In this document: positions 14,643-20,157 of the stretch, one piece after another
Layout of the letters: each line of letters begins with the position of its first letter
Numbering within the stretch: position 1 is the first letter of the stretch
NCBI GenBank assembly: GCA_003521145.1
Contig: DOTL01000083.1
Span: 1 to 20,157 of the forward strand
Reading direction: 5' to 3'
Source of the DNA: Streptococcus sp.
GTDB lineage: Bacteria > Bacillota > Bacilli > Lactobacillales > Streptococcaceae
DNA length: 20,157 nucleotides
Program-made: the position numbers and the translations under genes
The notes under the pieces: model-generated
What the model was told of the DNA's origin: nothing
The model's database searches: none
The model's input: the letters and a program-made list of their open reading frames with translations, nothing else

Positions 14643-15788
14643 ATGACAGAAGCATTTTATGATCATTTAGCAAAGACGCGTCATCAGATTCACCAACATC
14701 CAGAGGTATCTGAGGAGGAGCATGAGACGACAGTCTTTTTGAAAGGCTATTTGAGAAATCTAGGTATTGAGTCTTTAAATTATCCCTTGAAGACAGGACT
14801 TATCGCTGAGATTGGGTCAGGTTATCCGATTATTGCTTTGCGTGCTGATATTGATGCCCTACCGATTAAGGAAAAGACAGGACTTCCTTATGCCAGCGAC
14901 AATGGGGCCATGCATGCTTGTGGTCATGACTTTCACCAGACCTCCCTTCTTGGAGCTGCTCAGCTTTTAAAAGAAAGAGAAGCAGAGCTTAAGGGAACCG
15001 TTCGATTGATTTTCCAACCAGCCGAGGAAAATTTCCAAGGGGCCTATCAGGTCATCGAAGCGGGTGGTCTTGACGGTGTGTCAGCTATCATTGGTTATCA
15101 CAATAATCCTCACTTGAAACCTGGTCAGATTGGTCTTCGTTCAGGTGCCATCATGGCTGGAGTAGAACAATTTAGGGTTGATGTTAAGGGTGTTTCTTCC
15201 CATGCGGCCCGTCCTGATTTGGGTGTGGATACGGTCTTGGTCACTACGACCATCATCAACAATTTACAGCAGATTGTGGCTCGTACGGTATCGCCTTTTG
15301 AATCAGCAGTATTGTCAGTTACTCATATCGAAGTTGGAAATACCTGGAATGTTCTTCCAGCAGCGGGCTTTTTCGAAGGAACGATTCGTACCTTTGAGCC
15401 TAAGGTTCGTGAAGATGTCATTGCCCGCTTTGAAAAAGTTGTTCAGGCGACAGCGGATCAGTTTGGTGCTCAAGTTGACATTACTTGGGGTAATTCACCT
15501 TACGTGACCTACAATGACCGTACTCTCACACCACTCATCTTTGAAAATTCTAAGACCTTTGCAGAAGTGATTGAAACTTTGCCATCAACAGGGGGCGAAG
15601 ACTTTGCGGCCTATCAAAAGGAAATACCAGGAGTCTTTGCCTTTATCGGCTCTAATGGTGAAGAAAATGCACCAGACTGGCACCATGATGATTTCCTTGT
15701 GAAAGATGAGGCCTTGCCAGTAGCTGTGAATTACTATGTGGAAAACGCCCTTTTCCTACTTGACTATTTTAAGGAGAAAGGCAAATGA
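14643..15788 (+). CDS. M20-family amidohydrolase / peptidase
   Basis: A 381-residue cytoplasmic metallohydrolase of the M20D group (HipO/AmaA/DapL-deacetylase-like), which removes acyl groups from amino acids or splits small peptides. Metal-site motifs are intact: DIDALPIKEKTG, MHACGHDFHQ (near residue 90), AEENFQGA (near 128), HAARPD in the dimerisation lid region (near 186) and STGGEDFAAY (near 317). ATG 14643 is chosen because GAGAGGG lies 9 nt upstream; an ATG at 14634 abuts that sequence. The substrate is undetermined: N-acetyl-diaminopimelate, N-acyl amino acids and indole-type conjugates are all used by relatives. The stop overlaps the start of a decayed glutamine amidotransferase gene (ATGA), so the two formerly made one operon. 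Confidence 0.9.
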   Translation: MTEAFYDHLAKTRHQIHQHPEVSEEEHETTVFLKGYLRNLGIESLNYPLKTGLIAEIGSGYPIIALRADIDALPIKEKTGLPYASDNGAMHACGHDFHQTSLLGAAQLLKEREAELKGTVRLIFQPAEENFQGAYQVIEAGGLDGVSAIIGYHNNPHLKPGQIGLRSGAIMAGVEQFRVDVKGVSSHAARPDLGVDTVLVTTTIINNLQQIVARTVSPFESAVLSVTHIEVGNTWNVLPAAGFFEGTIRTFEPKVREDVIARFEKVVQATADQFGAQVDITWGNSPYVTYNDRTLTPLIFENSKTFAEVIETLPSTGGEDFAAYQKEIPGVFAFIGSNGEENAPDWHHDDFLVKDEALPVAVNYYVENALFLLDYFKEKGK

Positions 15789-15954
15789 CCATTCCCTTAA
15801 TCGGAATTAGCAGTAATGAAAAACCTGTTAGGGTGTTGAGAGTTTCACTGATGCTCCATTTATAGGTATTCAGTGGCATCCCGAGTTCCTCTTGGGCCAT
15901 AAGCAATTAGCAGACCAAGGACTCTTTGATTATTTTGTCAAGAGTTTTAAATAA
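15785..15954 (+). pseudogene. Remnant of class I glutamine amidotransferase (peptidase C26 / PuuD-like)
   Basis: The ATG overlaps the previous stop and reads MTIPLIGISSNEKP, typical of the N-terminus of gamma-glutamyl-GABA hydrolase-like C26 proteins. The frame then runs into a stop after about 20 codons. From about 15849 another frame reads FTDAPFIGIQWHPEFLLG followed by LFDYFVKSFK and a stop at 15952-15954, which is a normal C-terminus of the same family and includes the catalytic His-Pro-Glu. The whole middle, including the nucleophile Cys, is missing. Family members are about 230 residues, so roughly 500 bp have been lost, with the junction near 15830-15850. It is non-functional. Confidence 0.75.
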
Positions 15955-15970
15955 GGTTTTAGGGCTTTAA

Positions 15971-16048
15971 ATTGGTGCCACTTTTGAAGTTGAAAAGGAG
16001 GACGTGCCTAAGGAGAAATATTCTTTTGTTCATTTAGTTTACACTTAA
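15971..16048 (+). pseudogene. Possible C-terminal relic of an unidentified gene
   Basis: An open frame reads IGATFEVEKEDVPKEKYSFV and five more residues to TAA at 16046-16048, ending directly before a strong terminator. There is a stop just upstream (15968) and no usable start: a GTG at 16004 lies only 2 nt after AAGGAGG. It may be the tail of a gene lost in the same deletion process as the amidotransferase. I do not recognise it. The rest of 15955-16250 holds only the terminator and the ald control region. Confidence 0.25.
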
Positions 16049-16076
16049 GAACCCAGCCGATTGGTTGGGTTCTTTT
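16047..16076 (+). terminator. Terminator of the amidohydrolase region
   Basis: AAGAACCCAGCC (16047-16058) pairs with GGTTGGGTTCTT (16063-16074; one G-U pair) around GATT, followed by Ts. It is a strong 12-bp stem that ends transcription from the amidohydrolase/relic operon. Confidence 0.85.
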
Positions 16077-16159
16077 GTCGTATTTTAGAAGTAAGATTTC
16101 AGGACTTAAAAGGGGGGTGAAAATTTTTCACTTGCTATTTTTGAGCTTTTTAGATAAAA

Positions 16160-16173
16160 CGAAAGCGTTATCA
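16160..16173. promoter_or_regulatory. cre site (CcpA) upstream of ald
   Basis: CGAAAGCGTTATCA matches the catabolite-responsive-element consensus TGWAANCGNTNWCA at all but the first base. It lies within a larger inverted repeat (TTTTTAGAT at 16147-16155, ATCTAAAAA at 16172-16180). It implies that the downstream gene was under CcpA control. Confidence 0.7.
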
Positions 16174-16189
16174 TCTAAAAAAATAGATA

Positions 16190-16234
16190 GGAAGTGGTCA
16201 AGTCATCTTTATGATGGTTGACCTTATAACTTCC
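16190..16234 (+). other. Structured leader hairpin before ald
   Basis: Three nested inverted-repeat blocks: GGAAGT/ACTTCC (16190-16195, 16229-16234), GGTCAA/TTGACC (16196-16201, 16218-16223) and CATC/GATG (16204-16207, 16213-16216). They form a long interrupted stem ending about 6 nt before the AAGGAG of ald. No T run follows, so it is not a classic terminator. It could be a regulatory leader; its role is unknown. Confidence 0.45.
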
Positions 16235-16250
16235 GAATAAGGAGAAACGT

Positions 16251-17364
16251 ATGTTAATTGGTATTCCAAAAAAAATCAAAAACAACGAGAATCGTGTGGC
16301 TCTAACACCTGCTGGTATACAAAGTCTTGTAGATAAAGGTCATGAAGTTCTTATTGAAACCAATGCAGGTCTTGTATCTGGCTTTACGGATGCAGACTAC
16401 GAAAAACAAGGTGCTAAAATTGTTGCAACTGCTGCTGAAGCCTGGGCAACTGAGATCGTGGTTAAGGTTAAGGAGCCTCTTGCTGCATAATATGGCTTCC
16501 TTCGTGAGGATCTTTTACTCTTTACCTACTTGCACATGGCAGCAGCTCCAGAATTTGCAGATGCTAGGTCAATGCCAAGACAACAGGTGTGGCCTATGAA
16601 ACAGTACGTAGCCAAGAAGGTCACCTACCACTTATGGTTCCAATGAGTGAAGTAGCAGGACGTATGGCCGTTCAAATCGGTGCACATTTCTTGACCAAAC
16701 AAGAAGGTCGATCTGGTGTTCTCCTGGGTGGTGTACCTGGCGTTCCTAAAGGTAAAGTAACTATTATCGGGGGTGATGTCATAGGGACACATGCAGCCCG
16801 TATTGCCCTTGGACTTGGAGCTCAAGTGACTATTCTTGATATCAGTGCCAAACATTTGTCTGTCCTTGAAGAAGTCTTTGGTAGCCAAATTCAAACACTG
16901 ATGTCAAATTCGTTTAACATTGAAGCTAGTGTTCGTGATGCTGACATGGTTATCGGTTCTTTTCTTATCCCAAGGGTAAAAGCACCGAAACTCGTTACCG
17001 ATGATATGGTTAAGCAAATGCATCCAGGTTCTGTTATTGTTGACGTTGCCGTTGACCCCAAGGTGGGGTTATTGAAACTGTGGATCGCGTGACCACTCAT
17101 GATGAGCCTGTTTATGAAACACAAGGTGTCCTTCACTATGCCGTTGCCAATATTCCACGAGCTGTGGCTCGTACATCAACCATTGCCCTTACTAATGTCA
17201 CTTTGCCTTATATCGAAGCCCTTGCAGAAAAAGGATTCAGAAAAGTCATTAACGACGACGAAGGTCTTTGTCAAGGGGCTACAACCTACCAAGGTCACAT
17301 CACTAGTCACCCGGTTGCAAAGGGTCTAAACAGAGAGTATACCTCAATTGATGAATTGGCATAA
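16251..17364 (+). pseudogene. ald: Alanine dehydrogenase, broken by a nonsense codon and two frameshifts
   Basis: The pieces together encode a full-length (about 370 codons) alanine dehydrogenase, which interconverts alanine and pyruvate plus ammonia with NAD. The N-terminus MLIGIPKKIKNNENRVALTP is typical. TAA at 16488-16490 stands where GAA (Glu) of EYGFLRED is expected. One base is missing at 16566/16567, and two extra Cs lie in the run at 17056-17059. Restoring these gives one continuous frame to 17364. Missense decay is also visible: the dinucleotide loop reads IIGGDVIGTHAA, where a Gly-rich GGGVVG is usual, and KQEGRSGVLL and NIPRAVART have Arg for Gly. The ribosome binding site AAGGAG, cre site and terminator remain. 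It is non-functional unless these are sequencing errors, which the missense changes argue against. Confidence 0.9.
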
Positions 17365-17391
17365 CTAGAATATTTAGCATAAACAAAAAGG

Positions 17392-17421
17392 AGTCACACC
17401 ATGATTTGGTTGACTTTTTTT
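17392..17421 (+). terminator. Terminator of ald
   Basis: AGTCA (17392-17396) pairs with TGACT (17411-17415), with additional ACC/GGT pairs inside, followed by a T run to 17421. Confidence 0.7.
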
Positions 17422-17512
17422 GCGGTCTGAGATAAGAAGTGAATTATCTTTTTGCTAGTTGATGGGTAAGTATTCGCAAAGGATGGATTTTTTCTAATTT
17501 TGTCTTATTTTA

Positions 17513-17521
17513 TGTCATAAT
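17513..17521 (+). promoter_or_regulatory. Possible extended -10 promoter of the small membrane protein gene
   Basis: TGT-CATAAT, with the -10 at 17516-17521. No convincing -35 box at standard spacing. It lies about 60 nt before the GTG start. Confidence 0.35.
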
Positions 17522-17582
17522 GAGTAGAAATATTAAGGGGAGTAATGAGTATCTATAATGCTTGCCATTAGGAGGTTTTACC

Positions 17583-17945
17583 GTGGCCAACCATATTCGT
17601 GTGATCACAGCAATTGTTTTCTCTCAACTTCTCGTTCTTTATTTTGGTTTTCGTATGGATGTATCTTTGACTGAACTGCTAACTACAGTGGTTTTAGCAT
17701 CCCTGGTTGCGATTATTTATCATGTGAAGCTTGTTCGTAAGATAGGAGCTAATATTTCTTTTGAGACTTTTTGGAAGAACTGTGACAAACTTTTTAGAAA
17801 AAATGCTGTGCTGTTGGCTATTTTACTTTGTGACCTGCTTATTTTTAAAGGTGGGGATTTCATAGCCTTTATTCTTTGGCAGGTTACCTTTCTTGTCTTG
17901 GTAAGTATTATCATCATGGCATCAAATAATGCACCGGACGCATGA
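17583..17945 (+). CDS. Small four-helix membrane protein of unknown function
   Basis: A 120-residue, strongly hydrophobic protein with about four membrane helices (near 5-22, 30-47, 73-88 and 93-112) and a basic loop between helices 2 and 3. I do not recognise a family. GTG 17583 is chosen because AGGAGG ends 7 nt upstream; a TTG at 17562 precedes that site. The stop overlaps an ATG (ATGA at 17942-17945) that appears to have been the original start of the hydrolase downstream, so the two were probably translationally coupled. Confidence 0.75.
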   Translation: MANHIRVITAIVFSQLLVLYFGFRMDVSLTELLTTVVLASLVAIIYHVKLVRKIGANISFETFWKNCDKLFRKNAVLLAILLCDLLIFKGGDFIAFILWQVTFLVLVSIIIMASNNAPDA

Positions 17946-18660
17946 TAATACTTAAGTCTTGCAAGGGTTAAGTGATATGTCCGACCTTGCCATTTACTCG
18001 CTATTTTATCGATATGCTAAGGAGTATAAGGTCTATATTTTTGATAGAAAGAACCATATCGAAGAAGGTATTTCAATTGAAAATATGGCTGATGACCTCT
18101 ACCATTCTTTACAAGAATTGCATATTGCTAATGCCTCTATCATAGGCATATCACAAGGTGGTATGATTGCTCAGCTGTTTGCTATCAAGTATCCTAAAAA
18201 GGTGACTAGTCTGGTGTTAGCTCTGACATTCTCTCTAAATAATACTATTAGTAGAGAAACCATCAGAGGGTGGATAGAGATGGCTAAAAATGGTGAGATG
18301 GCTAAGCTCAATAAGGATTCAATGTATAAAACATTTTCGTCTCCTATTTTAAAGAAATTATATGTGATTAATAAACTATTCTTGAGGACTGTAAGTGTTG
18401 AAAAACAAGAACGATTTGTCCGTTTAGCCAAGTCAATTCTTGAGTTTGATTGCCATAAGTCCCTTGATAAAATCACCTGCCTGACCCTTGTCTTGGGAGC
18501 TAAAAAAGATTTGGTTCTGGGAGTGGATGGTGCAAGGGAACTTGCCAATGGAATCCCAAATGCTTCCTATCACGAATTTGACAAACTGGGACATGTGGCC
18601 TTTGTTGAAAGTAAGCAATTTAATAAAATGATATTAGAATTTCTGCGAAAGAATGATTAG
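17942..18660 (+). pseudogene. Alpha/beta hydrolase, frameshifted near its start
   Basis: An alpha/beta-hydrolase-fold protein of about 238 codons with all visible catalytic residues: nucleophile elbow GISQGGMIAQ (Ser65 counted from 17959), an Asp in VLGAKKDLVLG, and His in KLGHVAF. Reading from the ATG that overlaps the upstream stop gives MIIL and then loses frame. The hydrolase frame resumes at 17956 as VLQGLSDMSDLAIYS, where an oxyanion-hole LPGLSD-like stretch is expected. One base is missing (or two are extra) around 17954-17955. An in-frame TAA at 17953 blocks upstream starts. A weak alternative start is ATG 17977 (SD AAGGG), which would remove the oxyanion-hole segment. The rest of the frame is intact, so decay is recent or some product may still be made. 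Substrate unknown. Confidence 0.65.
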
Positions 18661-18765
18661 GTAGTGAACTGATAGAAATCTATTAATAGAATGAGAAAGC
18701 GGTTGTGACAAAAACTGTAGCCTTTTTATTTTCCAGTTCAGATATGTGCGGTCTGAAAAATTAAG

Positions 18766-18774
18766 TGATACAAT
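18766..18774 (+). promoter_or_regulatory. Extended -10 promoter of the flavin reductase gene
   Basis: TGA-TACAAT, with the -10 at 18769-18774. The -35 region is weak. AGGAGG follows about 10 nt later and the ATG is at 18799. Confidence 0.55.
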
Positions 18775-18798
18775 GTCAATGAATAGGAGGATACAGAA

Positions 18799-20115
18799 AT
18801 GTTGAACTATGATTTGATTGTTATCGGTTTCGGTAAAGCCGGTAAAACTTTGGCTGCTAAGATGAATGTAGCTGGTAAGAAAGTTGCTGTTATCGAGCGC
18901 AGTAAAGCGATGTATGGTGGTACTTGCATTAATATTGCGTGTATCCCAACTAAGACAATGATTGTTGCGGCTGAGAAGGGCTGGTCATTTGACGACACCA
19001 TGAAAGAACGTGGTGCAGTGACTAGTCGTCTTAATGCTAAGAATTATAAAATGTTGGCAGACAATGGCGTTGATGTCATTGATGCAGAGGCACATTTTGT
19101 GTCAAATAAGGTCATTGAAGTGGTGGCTGGTGATGACCGTCAAGAGCTTACAGCTGAGACTATTGTTATCAATACAGGCGCTGTGTCTAATGTCTTGCCT
19201 ATTCCTGGCTTGACAACAACTAAGCATGTTTACGACTCAACTGGCATTCAAACTCTTGAAGCTTTGCCAAAACGCTTGGGTATCCTAGGTGGTGGTAATA
19301 TCGGTCTTGAATTTGCTGGCCTTTATAACCGTTTGGGTAGTCAAGTGACTGTCTTGGATGCAGCGACTAGCTTCTTGCCACGTGTAGAGCCATCTATTGC
19401 TAAGTTGGCCAAGCAATACATGGAAGAGGACGGCATTGTCTTTGAGCAAGGTGTTAGAACATCTGAAGTTAAGAATGACGGTGATGAAGTTGTCGTTGTT
19501 ACTGACAAAGGGGACTTCCGTTTTGATGCGCTCCTCTATGCGACAGGACGCAAGCCTAATATTGAACCCCTTCACTTGGAAAATACTGATATTGCCTTGA
19601 CTGAACGTGGTGGTATCCAGGTTAATAAGCATTTGGAAACAAGTGTTCCAGGTGTCTTTGCGGTGGGTGATGTTAATGGCGGACTTCAATTCACTTATAT
19701 CTCACTAGATGATTTCCGCATTGTCTTTAATTACCTAACTGGTGATGGTAGCTATAACCTTGAAACGCGTGGAGCTGTTCCAACTGCTTTGTTCCTCAAT
19801 CCACCTTTGGCACAAGTTGGTCTTACTGAAGATCAAGCTAGAGTAGCAGGTGGACCGGTTGCTGTCAAGGAACTTCCAGTTGCTGGCATGCCTCGTGGCC
19901 ATGTTAATGGCGATTTGCGCGGTGCCTTCAAAGCTGTGGTAAATCCTGAAACTAAGGAAATCTTGGGTGTGACCCTCTTTGGTCAAGAATCTCATGAAAT
20001 TATCAATCTAATTACCCTTGCTATGAACCATCATATTCCATACACAGATTTGTCTAAACAAATCTTTACTCATCCAACTATGGCTGAGAACTTAAACGAT
20101 TTGTTTGCGATATAA
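18799..20115 (+). CDS. Class I flavin disulfide reductase, RclA / hypothiocyanate-reductase type
   Basis: A 438-residue FAD- and NAD(P)H-dependent oxidoreductase of the pyridine nucleotide-disulfide family. An N-terminal FAD-binding fold (LIVIGFGKAGKTLA) is followed by the redox pair in CINIACIPTK (Cys43, Cys48), an NAD(P) site (GILGGGNIGLEFAG, near residue 162), the second FAD motif GVFAVGDVNGG (near 290) and a C-terminal dimerisation domain ending in FTHPTMAENL with catalytic His425. Mercuric-reductase extensions are absent. Length and motifs match the RclA group, which includes streptococcal reductases of hypothiocyanous acid; this specific role is inferred from similarity, and an unspecified NAD(P)H-disulfide oxidoreductase is the fallback. 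AGGAGG lies upstream at good spacing. The gene has its own promoter and no obvious partner. Confidence 0.88.
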   Translation: MLNYDLIVIGFGKAGKTLAAKMNVAGKKVAVIERSKAMYGGTCINIACIPTKTMIVAAEKGWSFDDTMKERGAVTSRLNAKNYKMLADNGVDVIDAEAHFVSNKVIEVVAGDDRQELTAETIVINTGAVSNVLPIPGLTTTKHVYDSTGIQTLEALPKRLGILGGGNIGLEFAGLYNRLGSQVTVLDAATSFLPRVEPSIAKLAKQYMEEDGIVFEQGVRTSEVKNDGDEVVVVTDKGDFRFDALLYATGRKPNIEPLHLENTDIALTERGGIQVNKHLETSVPGVFAVGDVNGGLQFTYISLDDFRIVFNYLTGDGSYNLETRGAVPTALFLNPPLAQVGLTEDQARVAGGPVAVKELPVAGMPRGHVNGDLRGAFKAVVNPETKEILGVTLFGQESHEIINLITLAMNHHIPYTDLSKQIFTHPTMAENLNDLFAI

Positions 20116-20133
20116 CATAAAAAGAGCCGAGAG

Positions 20134-20157
20134 GTGATGTGCACCCCAAAAGTTAGA
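20134..20157. mobile_element. Possible end of an insertion sequence (runs out of window)
   Basis: The last bases, TGATGTGCACCCCAAAAGTT and a few more, begin 19 nt after the reductase stop. They resemble the terminal inverted repeats of IS3-family elements of lactic acid bacteria, many of which contain a CCCCAAAA-GTT core. Only one end is visible, so neither family nor boundary can be confirmed. Confidence 0.35.

Noticed and set aside
17080..17364. Stand-alone small protein at the C-terminal part of ald
   Set aside because: It continues the alanine dehydrogenase sequence after the 2-nt insertion and has no ribosome binding site of its own.
18690..18740. Terminator-like stretch with a T run after the hydrolase
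   Set aside because: The arms around 18699-18725 pair poorly and no stable stem with correct T-run placement could be drawn.
18799..20115. Mercuric reductase (merA) label
   Set aside because: There is no N-terminal heavy-metal domain and no C-terminal vicinal Cys pair (the protein ends in NDLFAI), so mercury reduction is not supported.
1..20157. CRISPR array, tRNA or rRNA genes, replication origin
   Set aside because: No regularly spaced direct repeats, cloverleaf-like segments or conserved rRNA stretches were seen. All long repeats found are hairpins or operators.

Overview
The window looks like a chromosomal segment of a low-GC Gram-positive coccus, most likely Streptococcus of the salivarius group. 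S. thermophilus is the best guess: the genes are streptococcal in type, Shine-Dalgarno and promoter sequences are of the Firmicutes kind, and several metabolic genes are visibly decaying, as is common in that dairy species. The species call is inference; no rRNA or other marker is present.

Layout. (1) 133-3669: a two-gene heterodimeric multidrug-type ABC exporter with one canonical and one degenerate ATP site. (2) 3766-4809, minus: queA, the queuosine tRNA-modification gene, convergent with the exporter; both have terminators. (3) 4961-5662: nagB, with a strong promoter and a GntR/NagR-type palindrome just downstream of the predicted transcription start. (4) About 5750-9950: an AT-rich accessory block. 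A LytTR response regulator and an AgrC/ComD-type (GHKL) histidine kinase run leftward. Divergent from them is an operon of an unrecognised 108-residue soluble protein plus an ABC-2 exporter (ATPase and permease). A perfect 17-bp palindrome sits between the two units and overlaps the predicted -35 boxes of both. This is the best candidate in the window for an undescribed signalling, export or immunity system. (5) 10108-11091: trhO, a rhodanese tRNA hydroxylase. (6) 11268-11973: an XRE-type regulator paired with a small membrane protein. (7) 12052-12822: a nucleoside phosphorylase. (8) 12913-13596: a VIT1/CCC1-type metal transporter behind two PerR/Fur-family-like boxes that bracket its promoter. 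(9) 13676-14395: an rsuA-type rRNA pseudouridine synthase, probably on a leaderless mRNA. (10) 14643-15788: an M20 amidohydrolase overlapping a mostly deleted class I glutamine amidotransferase. (11) 16251-17364: a broken alanine dehydrogenase gene (one nonsense codon, two frameshifts) that still has a catabolite-repression site and a structured leader. (12) 17583-18660: a small membrane protein followed by an alpha/beta hydrolase frameshifted in its first codons. (13) 18799-20115: a class I flavin disulfide reductase of the RclA/hypothiocyanate-reductase type. The last ~20 bases resemble the end of an insertion sequence that would continue outside the window.

How the genes relate. Most units are short, independently terminated housekeeping or stress genes: tRNA and rRNA modification, amino-sugar use, metal transport and oxidant detoxification. 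The PerR-like boxes and the RclA-type reductase both suggest handling of oxidative stress. The stretch from about 15785 to 18000 is a cluster of gene decay.
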